Shown here in pieces: positions 17,386-27,828 of a stretch of DNA of 64,000 nucleotides. The notes below the pieces were generated by a model, which saw only the letters and a list, made by a program, of their open reading frames with translations, was not told where the DNA came from and did not search any database. Each line of letters opens with the position of its first letter. Position 1 is the first letter of the stretch. The stretch is from Rahnella inusitata (GTDB lineage: Bacteria > Pseudomonadota > Gammaproteobacteria > Enterobacterales > Enterobacteriaceae): the NCBI RefSeq assembly GCF_003263515.1, contig NZ_JYDE01000019.1, positions 172,086 through 236,085 of the forward strand. Reading direction: 5' to 3'. A program made the position numbers and the translations under genes.

Positions 17386-18909
17386 ATGAGTGAAGCCCGT
17401 CTGATTGCGAAAGCCATGAGTGAAGGTAAGCCGATACAGGATCTGGTGATCCTTCCCGCGCTGGCGAACCGGCATGGCCTGATAACCGGCGCGACCGGTA
17501 CCGGTAAAACCGTCACGCTGCAACGTATGGCCGAACAGTTTTCCCGCATCGGGATCCCGGTGTTTCTGGCGGACGTGAAAGGGGATTTATCAGGGATTGG
17601 CGCAGCAGGCGTGCCTTCGGAGAAACTCAGCGCGCGACTGAATAATATCGGCGTGACCGACTGGCAACCACAGGCGTGCAGTATTATTCCTTGGGATATT
17701 TTCGGCGAGAAAGGCCATCCGATCCGTGCGACGATTTCTGACCTTGGACCGCTGCTGCTGGCGCGATTGCTCAGTCTCAACGATGTACAAAGCGGTGTGT
17801 TACAGCTGGTATTTAAAATTGCTGACGACAACGGCCTGCTGCTGCTCGACATGAAAGATTTGCGTGCGATGGTGCAGTTCACCGGCGATAACGCCAAACA
17901 GTTTCAGATGCAGTACGGCAATATTTCTCCGGCCTCGATCGGCGCTATCCAGCGCGGCCTGTTAACGCTGGAAAGCCAGGGTGCGAATCAGTTCTTTGGC
18001 GAGCCGATGCTTGATATCAATGACCTGATGAAGACCGATAAGAACGGTCACGGCATCATCAATCTGCTGGCGGCGGATAAGCTTATCAATCAACCGCAAC
18101 TCTACTCCGTGTTCCTGCTGTGGCTGCTGGCGGAGCTGTTTGAGCGTTTGCCGGAAGTCGGCGATCCGCAACAGCCTAAGCTGGTGTTCTTCTTCGACGA
18201 AGCGCATCTGCTGTTCACTGACGCCCCGCAGGCGCTGCTGACTAAAATCGAGCAGGTAGTCCGCCTTATCCGCTCGAAAGGTGTCGGGATTTACTTTGTC
18301 ACTCAGAACCCGCTGGACATTCCCGACAGCGTGTTGGGGCAGCTCGGTAACCGCGTCCAGCATGCACTGCGTGCTTTTACGCCGCGTGATCAGAAAGCGG
18401 TGAAAGCGGCGGCGCAAACGCTGCGCGCCAATCCGGCGTTCGATGCAGAAACGGCGATAACCGAACTGGGCGTGGGCGAGGCGCTGGTTTCTTTCCTCGA
18501 TGAAAAGGGGCGTCCGGAAGTGGTTCAGCGGGCAATGGTCATTGCGCCGGAATCCAAAATGGGCATGCTGGGCGATGATGACCGTAATAAAGCGATTAAT
18601 CAGTCACCGCTGTATGGCCGTTACGAAGACAGTATTGATCGCGAATCCGCCTACGAAAAAATCACCGCGCAGGGATTTGGTACGGTTGCCACGCCGCAGT
18701 CTGCGGGCGCGGCGAAGCCCGCGGGGGAAGCCTCTGCCGGTGGCGGACTGATGGGCGGGCTGAATGACCTCCTGTTCGGCAGCACCGGTCCGCGCGGCGG
18801 TAAACGCGACGGCATGGTGCAGTCCGTCACCAAAAGTATCGCGCGCGATCTGGGGCGCCAGATCCTGCGCGGCGTGTTGGGCTCCATTATGGGCGGCCGC
18901 AAAAAGTAA
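17386..18909 (+). CDS. yjgR: HerA-like ATPase, DUF853 family (YjgR type)
   Basis: A 507-residue P-loop ATPase of the HerA/FtsK superfamily. Walker A is GATGTGKT at about residues 35-42 and Walker B is [12 protein letters not shown] at about 265-276. The C-terminus carries an Ala/Gly-rich stretch and a basic tail ending MGGRKK. The E. coli homologue YjgR is of unknown cellular function; a DNA translocase or helicase role is inferred only from the fold. AAGGAAAATGA precedes the start. It is alone between ppiA and an exported DUF4432 gene, so context gives no clear role. Confidence 0.85.
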   Translation: MSEARLIAKAMSEGKPIQDLVILPALANRHGLITGATGTGKTVTLQRMAEQFSRIGIPVFLADVKGDLSGIGAAGVPSEKLSARLNNIGVTDWQPQACSIIPWDIFGEKGHPIRATISDLGPLLLARLLSLNDVQSGVLQLVFKIADDNGLLLLDMKDLRAMVQFTGDNAKQFQMQYGNISPASIGAIQRGLLTLESQGANQFFGEPMLDINDLMKTDKNGHGIINLLAADKLINQPQLYSVFLLWLLAELFERLPEVGDPQQPKLVFFFDEAHLLFTDAPQALLTKIEQVVRLIRSKGVGIYFVTQNPLDIPDSVLGQLGNRVQHALRAFTPRDQKAVKAAAQTLRANPAFDAETAITELGVGEALVSFLDEKGRPEVVQRAMVIAPESKMGMLGDDDRNKAINQSPLYGRYEDSIDRESAYEKITAQGFGTVATPQSAGAAKPAGEASAGGGLMGGLNDLLFGSTGPRGGKRDGMVQSVTKSIARDLGRQILRGVLGSIMGGRKK

Positions 18910-19151
18910 TCCACTCTGCTCACCGGGAGTGGCTGAACCGCGTCAGCTATTCCCGGTAAATTCCTGCATGACTTCGCACTCTTTGTTGCAAAAACCCCTC
19001 ATCTACATCTGAGATTGCTATCCGAAGCACGTTACAACGGCTGTTTTTGATACAAAACTCCGCTAAGTGAAGGCTGTCACGTTTTTCACCCGGCAGGGTT
19101 TGTAGGCTGAATTGCTTTTGGGCTAAATCAATTCAGCAAAAAGGAGTGGAT

Positions 19152-20357
19152 GTGAAAAAATTACTCGTAACCGGGATCGTGATGGGGCTTTTTTCGTGGC
19201 AGGCTGCCGCACAAACTATCGTGCTGACGGATGCTGAAGCCGGTACCGAACTGGGAAACTGGAAGACTGATAGCAAAAAGCTGAATCTCGCCAGCGCGGA
19301 TTTCAGCATTGAGCAAAAAGTTCTGCACGGGGGCAAACAGGAAGGCTCTAAAGTGATTACTATCACCAGCAAAGGGCTGACTATCGCGCTCAGCCCGACA
19401 CGCGGTATGGATTTACTGCACGTGACCGGTGATAACATCCGTCTGGGTTGGGATTCACCGGTTCAGGAAGTGGTAAATCCGGCGTATATTAATCTGGAAA
19501 GCCGCAACGGCGTGGGTTGGCTGGAAGGTTTCAACGAAATGATGGTGCGCTGCGGCTTCGAATGGACCGGCCATCCGGTCACCGCTGACGGGATGATTTA
19601 CACCCTGCATGGCCGCGCGGGCAACACCCCAGCTTCCAAAGTAGAAATAGAGATTGCCGACAAAGCCCCGTTTGAAATCACCGTGCGCGGCCTGCTGAAA
19701 GAAGACACCTTCAAGAAAGCGAAACTCCAGACCTGGACGGAACTGCGCTACGTGCCGGGCAGCCAGTCCTGGACAATTCACGATACCCTGACCAATGCGT
19801 CTGATTATCCGCACGACTACCAGATTATCTATCACAGCAACTTTGGTCAGCCAATCCTTGAACAGGGCGCACGCTTTATCGCTCCGCTCAAATCCATTTC
19901 TCCGTTCAACGATTACGCTAAAAAAGGCCTGACTGACTGGCAGACCTACGCCGGACCAACCAAAGGCTTCGACGAAATGGTCTTCAACATGGTGCCACTG
20001 GCCGATGCGCAGGGTAAAACGGTGGCGGGAGTGGTGAACAAAGCGGGGGACAAGGGCGCGTCGATTGAGTTTGATACCCATCAGCTTCCTTTGCTGACGC
20101 TGTGGAAAAATACCGACACGCTGAAACAAGGTTACGTGACCGGTATCGAACCGGGGACTAACTACGCGTATCCGGTGACTATCGAACGTAAGCAGGGCCG
20201 CGTGAAACAGTTGCAGCCGGGCCAGAGCACGGTATTTGAACTGAAATACTCGCTGCTGCCGGATGCCAAAGCAGTGCAACAGCTTGAGCAAAGGGTGAAA
20301 ACCTTGCAGGGCGAGCACAAAACTGAGGTCAGCAGTCAACCTATCGCCGTTGAATAA
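19152..20357 (+). CDS. Exported DUF4432 / aldose-epimerase-like protein
   Basis: Predicted periplasmic protein of about 401 residues. GTG 19152 is chosen because AAGGAG lies 5 bp upstream; it gives a signal peptide MKKLLVTGIVMGLFSWQAAA cleaved before QTIVL. An in-frame GTG two codons earlier overlaps that Shine-Dalgarno. The mature protein looks like the galactose-mutarotase beta-sandwich (segments PTRGMDLLH, GWLEGFNEMMVRCG, LHGRAGNTPA, IEPGTNYAYP), as in DUF4432. Most mutarotases are cytosolic or lack a clear signal peptide. The sugar substrate is unknown. A terminator follows, so it is monocistronic. Confidence 0.75.
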   Translation: MKKLLVTGIVMGLFSWQAAAQTIVLTDAEAGTELGNWKTDSKKLNLASADFSIEQKVLHGGKQEGSKVITITSKGLTIALSPTRGMDLLHVTGDNIRLGWDSPVQEVVNPAYINLESRNGVGWLEGFNEMMVRCGFEWTGHPVTADGMIYTLHGRAGNTPASKVEIEIADKAPFEITVRGLLKEDTFKKAKLQTWTELRYVPGSQSWTIHDTLTNASDYPHDYQIIYHSNFGQPILEQGARFIAPLKSISPFNDYAKKGLTDWQTYAGPTKGFDEMVFNMVPLADAQGKTVAGVVNKAGDKGASIEFDTHQLPLLTLWKNTDTLKQGYVTGIEPGTNYAYPVTIERKQGRVKQLQPGQSTVFELKYSLLPDAKAVQQLEQRVKTLQGEHKTEVSSQPIAVE

Positions 20358-20366
20358 TCTGAGTTT

Positions 20367-20393
20367 AGGGCGCCGGACGTGGCGCCCTTTTTT
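20367..20393 (+). terminator. Terminator after the DUF4432 gene
   Basis: AGGGCGCC and GGCGCCCT pair around a GGACGT loop and are followed by six T bases, 10 bp after the stop codon. Confidence 0.88.
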
Positions 20394-20453
20394 CTCTGTC
20401 TATACTTAACTCCACAAGGTATGCGCCCTAATGGCTGTGCCAGGGAGAAAATG

Positions 20454-20624
20454 ATGGCGAAGAAAACGACGCTCAGACAGCAGGAAAAACTTTTTCGTGA
20501 ACGGCAACGGCAAAACTTTCAGGCCAGCAGCGCACTGGATGGTTTGCAGGTTGAGGTAGTGACGTTAGACAACGAGCAAATCGCACAGCGGCTGGCTGAA
20601 CTGAGGGGGCACTATGAACGATAA
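20454..20624 (+). CDS. yhfG: YhfG, antitoxin-like partner of Fic
   Basis: A 56-residue basic protein, homologous to E. coli YhfG (FicA), the small class I inhibitor of Fic AMP-transferase. The second ATG of an ATGATG pair is chosen because GGGAG lies 6 bp before it. The inhibitory-helix motif of such partners is S/T-x-x-x-E-G/N; here it reads S25-x-x-x-D29-G30, so the key glutamate is aspartate. The C-terminus LAELRGHYER is well conserved. It overlaps fic by 11 bp, so the two are coupled. Confidence 0.88.
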   Translation: MAKKTTLRQQEKLFRERQRQNFQASSALDGLQVEVVTLDNEQIAQRLAELRGHYER

Positions 20625-21216
20625 ACTCGTGGCCGGTGCCGATCCTTACTACTATCGTGGCATCAACGTATTGAAAAACCGGCTGGAAATCCGTGAAGCG
20701 CATCGTCTGCGCGAAGCCGAACTGGCCTTCACTGCGTTACGTGCAGCGACAATGCCACTTGGCCGGTCGGTGATGGGGTTGCCGCATCTGTGCGCTATTC
20801 ATCTGGCGCTGTTTCAGGATATCTATCCGTGGGCGGGCGAGTTCCGCGAAATCGACATCTATAAAGACGACACGCAGTTTTGCCATTTCGGTTACATCGA
20901 AAAGGAAGGCAATGCGCTGATGCAGGAGCTGGAGGATGAAGAGTTTCTGGTCGGTTTGCCGCTGGATGCGTTCGCAGAACGGCTGGCGCATTACTACACC
21001 GGCCTGAATCTGCTGCATCCGTTTCGTGAAGGCAACGGCCGCGCACTGAGAATTTTCACCGAGCAGCTGGTTATTCATGCCGGTTATGACATTCAGTGGG
21101 CAAGCGTCGATCGCGAACGCTGGCTGGATGCCAACAAAACGGCGGTGTTTGGTGATGAATCTGAACTGGTGGCGATCTTCAAAGACGTCATCAGCGAAAT
21201 TGCTGATGAACATTGA
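20614..21216 (+). CDS. fic: Fic-domain protein adenylyltransferase
   Basis: A 200-residue Fic protein that transfers AMP from ATP to target hydroxyl groups. The catalytic loop HPFREGNGRALR at residues 135-146 matches the full active motif HPFx(D/E)GNGRxxR, so it should be enzymatically competent. Upstream are the Fic flap residues near FCHFGYIEKE. Paired with yhfG by an 11-bp overlap, giving a toxin-antitoxin-like module; pabA follows 53 bp later, the same order as E. coli yhfG-fic-pabA. The target protein is not evident from the sequence. Confidence 0.93.
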   Translation: MNDKLVAGADPYYYRGINVLKNRLEIREAHRLREAELAFTALRAATMPLGRSVMGLPHLCAIHLALFQDIYPWAGEFREIDIYKDDTQFCHFGYIEKEGNALMQELEDEEFLVGLPLDAFAERLAHYYTGLNLLHPFREGNGRALRIFTEQLVIHAGYDIQWASVDRERWLDANKTAVFGDESELVAIFKDVISEIADEH

Positions 21217-21269
21217 TCGACAATATGCGTAGAATTGCCCGGTAAATTTTCGTCTTTACCGGGAACACT

Positions 21270-21845
21270 ATGCTGCTGCTGATCGACAACTACGACTCCT
21301 TCACCTACAACCTCTATCAGTATTTTTGCGAGCTGGGCGCAGAGGTCAAAGTGATGCGTAACGATCGGCTGACGCTGGCGGATATCGAAAACCTTTCACC
21401 CTCGCATCTGGTGATTTCTCCCGGCCCCTGTACGCCCGATCAGGCCGGGATTTCCTTGCAGGCCATCACTCATTTTTCTGGCCGTTTGCCAGTACTCGGC
21501 GTATGCCTCGGGCATCAGGCGATGGCGCAGGCATTTGGCGCGAAAATTGTCCGTGCCCGTCAGGCTATTCACGGCAAAACGTCACCGATCCGCCACACCG
21601 GCAGCAGCGTTTTCGCCGGGCTAAACAATCCGCTGACCGTAACGCGCTACCATTCTCTGGTAATTGCGCCCGACACGCTGCCGGACTGTTTTGACGTCAC
21701 CGCGTGGACTGAGCGGGAAGGCACGCGCGACGAAATTATGGGCATCATGCACAAGACTTTGCCGCTGCATGGCGTTCAGTTCCATCCTGAAAGTATTCTC
21801 AGCGAACAGGGGCATCAGCTTCTGGATAATTTCCTTAAGATCTAA
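21270..21845 (+). CDS. pabA: Aminodeoxychorismate synthase glutamine amidotransferase subunit
   Basis: Class I glutamine amidotransferase that supplies ammonia to PabB for p-aminobenzoate and folate synthesis. The 191-residue protein has the nucleophile Cys79 in GVCLGHQ and the His172-Pro-Glu174 pair in QFHPES, completing the catalytic triad. Length and fic-pabA-argD order match E. coli. The trp-operon paralogue TrpG/TrpD would be expected beside trpE; the present context favours pabA. Confidence 0.95.
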   Translation: MLLLIDNYDSFTYNLYQYFCELGAEVKVMRNDRLTLADIENLSPSHLVISPGPCTPDQAGISLQAITHFSGRLPVLGVCLGHQAMAQAFGAKIVRARQAIHGKTSPIRHTGSSVFAGLNNPLTVTRYHSLVIAPDTLPDCFDVTAWTEREGTRDEIMGIMHKTLPLHGVQFHPESILSEQGHQLLDNFLKI

Positions 21846-21904
21846 CCGCTTACATTCATCGAGAAAATTACTTACCTGACAGGTGCGATTTCTGTTTGCC
21901 TGTG

Positions 21905-21943
21905 AGTGATTTATTATGCATATTTTGTGATTATATTTTCACA
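21905..21943 (+). promoter_or_regulatory. Tandem ARG boxes (ArgR operator) upstream of argD
   Basis: Two 18-bp sequences, 21905-21922 and 21926-21943, each match 16 of 18 positions of the ARG-box consensus wNTGAATwwwwATTCANw and are separated by 3 bp, the known spacing for ArgR hexamer binding. They predict arginine-dependent repression of argD. Confidence 0.85.
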
Positions 21944-21999
21944 TCTACTAGGGTGTGATTTTCAGAGTAGCGTTACCACTCACCGACGCAAACAGGTAA

Positions 22000-23229
<1,230 letters not shown>

Positions 23230-23323
23230 ACCCTACATCCCATTTTAAATACGCAACCGAGAAAATTTCGGTTTCTCACTCGCAGTGATCACATGATTTT
23301 CTGCTCGGTGCCCTCCGCTGTGT

Positions 23324-23346
23324 TCCTCCCCCTTCGCAGGGGAGGA
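23324..23346. repeat. GC-rich palindrome between convergent argD and yhfK
   Basis: TCCTCCCC and GGGGAGGA flank CTTCGCA. This resembles the short palindromic repeats scattered between genes in enterobacteria and could end transcription from either side, though there is no T run. Copy number elsewhere in the genome is unknown. Confidence 0.4.
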
Positions 23347-23379
23347 GCAAAGCACTACTCGGTCTGCCTCCAACCCCTT

Positions 23380-25455
23380 TCACGCCTTGCGCGTCAACCA
23401 GATCCCATGATGCGGTCTCTGCTTCCACGCCAGTGATGAAATTGTATGCATGACGCTCAGATGTGATATCACGCGCCGCAGATGGCGCTCCATCTCGGTC
23501 AGCGGCATATCCGGGTGTAACTCCGGAGCGTTGATGAGGGTGTTCTCGCTGCTCGGACCGTCGTAGATCAGCCGCTGCTGGCAGCTTTGCAGTGCGATTT
23601 CACAACTCTGCAAATACTCCGTCGCCAGAGCCTCCGGCAGCATGTAATGCTCGCGGGCCAGAATGGTCATGGCGTTGATGTGCTCGACCACAAACTGACT
23701 GTGCGTTACCCACAGACGCATATCTGCAAGATAATGCGAGTTAAATCCCGGTTCCTGCATTGCCTGATTCAGCGAGGTGAACAGCTTGTTATGCGCCTGA
23801 TTGACCTGCATACGGGCATAGGCCAGTTTTACAGCGTCTGGATTATCTTGCAGGAGTAAGCGGATCGCATCCTGGTAGGTTGCCAGCGCCTGATGGGCAT
23901 TTTGACGCAACAATCCGCTTTGCCACTGCGGCCATAGCCAGATAGTCCCGCCGAAGGCCAGTGCGCAGCCGATAAGCGTATCGATAAGCCTTGGCACCAG
24001 AAAGTGTACGCCGTTCATCGCCAGCAGTTGCAGCGTGTAGACCGCCGTGACCGTCATCCCGACCATCGCCAGCCCGTAGTTTTTACGCAGCACCGTGTAC
24101 GACACCAGCGTCACCACCAGCATGCAGAACAAGGTAATGCCCTCAGGCAGCTCAAGTTTCAGCAATCCGGCGGCGATCAGTAATCCGGCCAGCGTGCCGA
24201 GCGCACGGTGCTGGATCCGCACGCGGGTGGCGTTGTAGCCGTTCTGGCTTACCAGCATGATGGTCAGCAAAATCCAGTAGGGTTTCGGCAGATTGAAGAA
24301 CAAACCAAGACTGCTGCCGATCGCCAGAATAATGCCAAGCCGCGCTGCGTTGCGCAGGGCGATAGATTTGAAAGACAGATAACTTTTCAGCGCCAGCCAG
24401 AAAGGCAGACGCGGCTGAGAGTTCATCAGATCACGGCGGTACAGCGGGCGCTGGGTGCGCAGCAGGCGTGCAATGCGGCTGAAATGGTAATAGCAGAACT
24501 GGCCGACCGGATTTTCCGGATTGCGTGCGGCGATTTTTTCCAGCGCCGCCAATTCGTTGGCCATCGTGAAACGCGCTGACAGCCGGTGATAAAGAATGTC
24601 GTCGGCAATGACGCGCAGCCGGGCGGAAATCACCTGCGCATTGCGGCGGATCACCGCTTCGGCATGGCTTTCTTCCACCAGTTTTTGTACTTCTTCCGGT
24701 TGATGCAGGCTGACCGTGATGTGCTCCTGCAAATCCAGCGCCACCTGAAAACGCTGGAACAGTCGCTTGTGGTGATGATGATGGCCATGCTGCGGCAGCA
24801 TGTGCAACTGCTGATAGAGCAGAGCAATAAGATCGATGACCTGCTGCTGACGCTTAAGCAGCGGCGGTAAGGCGGTTTCCGGATCGATATGCTGCGTCAG
24901 CAGGCTGTATTTGGCTTCGAAATAATCAGCCAGTTGCAGATAGAGCTGGCTGAGAGTTTCGCGCATCGGCTGCTCTTTGGAGATGCGAAACCACGCCCAG
25001 TTGAACAGGCCATACCAGGCAGTGCCTGCAGCGAACAGCGCGGGAGCCTGCCACATCGGCCTGACGCCGACCATGCTCAGGGTAAAGATGGTCGCCACCA
25101 GTGCGCCGGGCAACAGTCGCGCATGCAGCGGGCTGATTTCACCGGTGACGCCGAGCAGCAAAGCCAGCGAGAGCATGATGAGCGGCAGCGGGATGTGCCA
25201 GTTTTCCATCATCAGTTGCAGCAAGATACTGCTGATCGCAAACAGCGAACCACCAATGAAGAGACGTTTGAAGAAGCGTTTGTGCGGCGTATCAAGACCG
25301 GCGACGTTACAGCAGGCAGGGCAGAGGGAGAACAGCAAGCCCATTTGCAGATTCCCGAACAGCCAGCACAGGCCGACCGGCAAACATAACACCAGCGTCT
25401 GGCGCAGTGCGTAATTCACTTCGGGGTGATAAAACAGCCTTCTCCACAGCGTCAT
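23380..25455 (-). CDS. yhfK: FUSC-family inner-membrane protein YhfK
   Basis: A 691-residue membrane protein of the YccS/YhfK (fusaric acid resistance-like) family. Two hydrophobic blocks (about residues 15-150 and 365-500), each several transmembrane helices, flank cytoplasmic domains. Residues near 220 hold a cluster of histidines (HGHHHHHK), which could bind metal. The E. coli homologue has no established substrate. Its location directly after crp is conserved. I see no reason to assign an export substrate. Confidence 0.88.
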   Translation of the reverse strand: MTLWRRLFYHPEVNYALRQTLVLCLPVGLCWLFGNLQMGLLFSLCPACCNVAGLDTPHKRFFKRLFIGGSLFAISSILLQLMMENWHIPLPLIMLSLALLLGVTGEISPLHARLLPGALVATIFTLSMVGVRPMWQAPALFAAGTAWYGLFNWAWFRISKEQPMRETLSQLYLQLADYFEAKYSLLTQHIDPETALPPLLKRQQQVIDLIALLYQQLHMLPQHGHHHHHKRLFQRFQVALDLQEHITVSLHQPEEVQKLVEESHAEAVIRRNAQVISARLRVIADDILYHRLSARFTMANELAALEKIAARNPENPVGQFCYYHFSRIARLLRTQRPLYRRDLMNSQPRLPFWLALKSYLSFKSIALRNAARLGIILAIGSSLGLFFNLPKPYWILLTIMLVSQNGYNATRVRIQHRALGTLAGLLIAAGLLKLELPEGITLFCMLVVTLVSYTVLRKNYGLAMVGMTVTAVYTLQLLAMNGVHFLVPRLIDTLIGCALAFGGTIWLWPQWQSGLLRQNAHQALATYQDAIRLLLQDNPDAVKLAYARMQVNQAHNKLFTSLNQAMQEPGFNSHYLADMRLWVTHSQFVVEHINAMTILAREHYMLPEALATEYLQSCEIALQSCQQRLIYDGPSSENTLINAPELHPDMPLTEMERHLRRVISHLSVMHTISSLAWKQRPHHGIWLTRKA

Positions 25456-25473
25456 AGCGGAAGCTTAGCCCAT

Positions 25474-25503
25474 AAAAAAGGCGCGACAGTAAGCTGCCGC
25501 GCC
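25474..25503 (-). terminator. Terminator after crp
   Basis: On the minus strand GGCGCGGCAG and CTGTCGCGCC pair over 10 bp around a CTTA loop, followed by six T bases. It separates crp from yhfK. Confidence 0.88.
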
Positions 25504-25516
25504 AATTTTTGAGGGA

Positions 25517-26149
25517 TTAACGTGTGCCGTAGACGACAATCGTTTTACCGTGTGCGGAGATCAGGCTCTGATCTTCCAGCATTTTAAGAATGCGGCCGAC
25601 GGTTTCACGAGAGCAACCGACGATCTGACCGATTTCCTGGCGGGTGATTTTAATCTGCATCCCGTCCGGGTGGGTCATTGCATCTGGCTGTTTGGCCAGA
25701 TTCAGCAAGGTCTGAGCGATACGGCCCGTTACGTCGAGGAAAGCAAGGTTACCGACTTTCTCAGACGTCATTTGCAGACGGTTTGCCATCTGCGCGGAGA
25801 GGCGCATCAGAATGTCCGGGTTAACCTGAATCAGCTGGCGGAATTTTTTATAAGAAATTTCAGCCACTTCACAGGCAGTTTTAGCACGTACCCAGGCACT
25901 GCGTTCCTGACCTTCTTCGAAGAGTCCCAGCTCGCCGATGAAGTCACCTTGGTTAAGGTAGGAAAGTATCATCTCTTTGCCTTCTTCATCTTTAATCAGG
26001 ACGGCAACCGACCCTTTCACGATGTAGTAAAGCGTTTCGGCTTTTTCACCTTGGTGAATCAGCGTACTTTTAGAAGGATACTTATGTATATGACAGTGAG
26101 ACAGGAACCATTCAAGAGTCGGGTCTGTTTGTGGCTTGCCGAGAACCAT
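25517..26149 (-). CDS. crp: cAMP receptor protein
   Basis: Global transcription regulator that binds cAMP and activates catabolic promoters. The 210 residues are almost identical by eye to E. coli CRP. The cAMP-binding beta-roll includes [20 protein letters not shown] and the recognition helix reads SRETVGRI, so DNA specificity should be the TGTGA-N6-TCACA consensus. A few substitutions from E. coli are visible near residues 123, 126 and 194. Likely target in this window: the gntK-gntT interval, which has a perfect core site. It is divergent from yhfA, as in E. coli. Confidence 0.99.
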   Translation of the reverse strand: MVLGKPQTDPTLEWFLSHCHIHKYPSKSTLIHQGEKAETLYYIVKGSVAVLIKDEEGKEMILSYLNQGDFIGELGLFEEGQERSAWVRAKTACEVAEISYKKFRQLIQVNPDILMRLSAQMANRLQMTSEKVGNLAFLDVTGRIAQTLLNLAKQPDAMTHPDGMQIKITRQEIGQIVGCSRETVGRILKMLEDQSLISAHGKTIVVYGTR

Positions 26150-26184
26150 TTGCTATTATCCTCTGTTATTATCGCTGCCCAAAT

Positions 26185-26207
26185 TACAGGGCTCAGAGTT
26201 CCCTGTA
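26185..26207 (-). other. Hairpin in the crp leader
   Basis: TACAGGG, 9 bases, CCCTGTA: a 7-bp stem 36 bp before the crp start codon, within the likely 5' untranslated region. The rest of the 361-bp gap 26150-26510 between crp and yhfA shows no gene and no clear TGTGA-N6-TCACA site that would show crp autoregulation. Confidence 0.4.
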
Positions 26208-26510
26208 CGGCGTCTGAATATTAATGCGCCCTTTCAGCATATAGCTCTCCAGAAATGCTGCAAGCGGATGTCGGAGTGAAACCGGCTGTATATTGCCGTT
26301 ATCACCTTGGGTTCTGTTCTTAAACCGCGAAAACCGTCACCGCAATTTGCTGGAAAGTATGTTTCGGCTTTGTTTGTAACACAGGTTTGCAATGCTGTCT
26401 TGTGTTGTCTCGCTTCAGCATGATGGCGATCGGGTTACGTTGCCAGTTTTTAGGTGAAAGGGTAGTCTGGGGTGGAAATTTGATTCTTAAGAGCGCCGGG
26501 AGATAAGCAA

Positions 26511-26918
26511 ATGCACGCACGCGTAAAATGGGTGGAAGGTCTGACGTTTTTAGGTGAATCAGCGTCAGGGCATCAGGTTTTGATGGACGGCAATGCGGGC
26601 GATAAAGCCCCGAGCCCAATGGAAATGCTGCTGATGTCAGCGGGTGGCTGCAGCGCGATCGACGTGGTGTCGATTTTGCAAAAAGGCCGTAACGATGTTC
26701 GCGATTGTGAAGTAAAGCTGACGTCAGAACGTCGCGAAGAAGCGCCGCGTCTGTTCACGCACATCAATCTGCATTTTATCGTCACCGGCAAAGCATTGAC
26801 CGATAAGATTGTAGAGCGCGCCGTCAGCCTCTCCGCCGAGAAATATTGTTCTGTTTCTCTGATGCTCGGCAAAGCGGCCACGATTACCCATAGTTTTGAA
26901 GTGATCGAAGCGGAATAA
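26511..26918 (+). CDS. yhfA: OsmC-like protein YhfA
   Basis: A 135-residue member of the OsmC/Ohr superfamily of small thiol-dependent peroxidase-like proteins. Two cysteines are conserved, one in SAGGCSAID (near residue 46) and one in KYCSVSLML (near 110), the arrangement of OsmC proteins. Length and place divergent from crp match E. coli YhfA. The physiological substrate of YhfA is not known. GGGAGATAAGCA lies before the ATG. Confidence 0.92.
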   Translation: MHARVKWVEGLTFLGESASGHQVLMDGNAGDKAPSPMEMLLMSAGGCSAIDVVSILQKGRNDVRDCEVKLTSERREEAPRLFTHINLHFIVTGKALTDKIVERAVSLSAEKYCSVSLMLGKAATITHSFEVIEAE

Positions 26919-26919
26919 G

Positions 26920-27828
26920 TCATGACCAGTCATATGACTGGCACTGATTGCGCAGTAAATCCAAAAATCGCCGCGCGGCAAACGTCAGCGGCGATTTTTG
27001 CGAATAGAGCACGCAATATTCTGCCTGTGGCAGGGTGTCGATATTGAGCAGACACAGTTGCTCCTGCAAACCGAACGGCGCACGCATCGCCCGCGCCACG
27101 ATGGTCAGATAGTCCGACTGCAACACCATATTCAGCCCGCACACCACCGAGTCGGTGCGCACCGGCGTTTCACTTCCCGCCTGATAAAACCCGTCCGCCA
27201 GTTGTAGCTGCTGGTAGTACCCCATATCCGTTTCCGGCAACACCCAGCGCGCATCCTGTAATTCTTCGAGCCGTGTGGCGTTGGCCAGCGGATGCCCGCG
27301 TCTGGCGATAATTCCGAACGGGGCGGTGAACAGCGGTTCACGCACCAGATCCTCCAGCGGAAATCCCGGTCCGGCGGTACCGATGGCGAAATCCAGTTTT
27401 CCTTCGCGCAGCGCGGGCAGCAGCACCGACAGCTGACCTTCTTTGATCAACAACTTTGACTGCGGAAACTGGGTTTTGAATTCCCCGTTCAGCGCCGGAA
27501 ATACCGTCAGCGCCAGCAGCGACGAAAACCCGATCGCCACCGAGCCTTGCGAATACTGATTAATCTGCTGGATTTCTTCAGCGGCGCGCTCCAGTTCTTC
27601 GAGGATGAACTGCATCCGCTGGGCGAAAGCGCGGCCAGTTTCGGTCAGCGCCATCCCCTGATTGCCGCGCACGATAAGCTGCGTATCGAGCGTTTGCTCC
27701 AGCTCGCGCAGCGTTCTGCTGACCGCTGGCTGCGACTGATTCATCGCCCGCGCCGCGCCGCGAATACTGCCGCTGCGGATAACCTGCTGGAAAACCTTTA
27801 GTTGCTGAAGTTTCGGTAAATAGCGCAT
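26920..27828 (-). CDS. LysR-family regulator (TdcA/AbgR-like)
   Basis: A 302-residue LysR-type transcription regulator with an N-terminal winged helix-turn-helix (about residues 8-65, GSIRGAARAMNQSQPAVSRTL) and a C-terminal effector-binding domain. Short stretches (FQQVIRSGSI, VLPETDMGYY) resemble TdcA, and the overall plan also resembles AbgR, the regulator of p-aminobenzoyl-glutamate use. It ends one base after yhfA ends (convergent) and is divergent from an MFS transporter and M20 amidohydrolase, so it probably controls those two. The effector is unknown. Confidence 0.85.
   Translation of the reverse strand: MRYLPKLQQLKVFQQVIRSGSIRGAARAMNQSQPAVSRTLRELEQTLDTQLIVRGNQGMALTETGRAFAQRMQFILEELERAAEEIQQINQYSQGSVAIGFSSLLALTVFPALNGEFKTQFPQSKLLIKEGQLSVLLPALREGKLDFAIGTAGPGFPLEDLVREPLFTAPFGIIARRGHPLANATRLEELQDARWVLPETDMGYYQQLQLADGFYQAGSETPVRTDSVVCGLNMVLQSDYLTIVARAMRAPFGLQEQLCLLNIDTLPQAEYCVLYSQKSPLTFAARRFLDLLRNQCQSYDWS

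Noticed and set aside
20454..21216. Fic pair as a recently acquired plasmid-type toxin system
   Set aside because: yhfG-fic-pabA is the normal chromosomal order in enterobacteria, so there is no sign of recent transfer.
21926..21943. CRP site before argD (TGTGA...TCACA)
   Set aside because: The spacer between half-sites is 8 bp, not 6, and the sequence fits the ARG-box consensus at 16 of 18 positions with a second box beside it.
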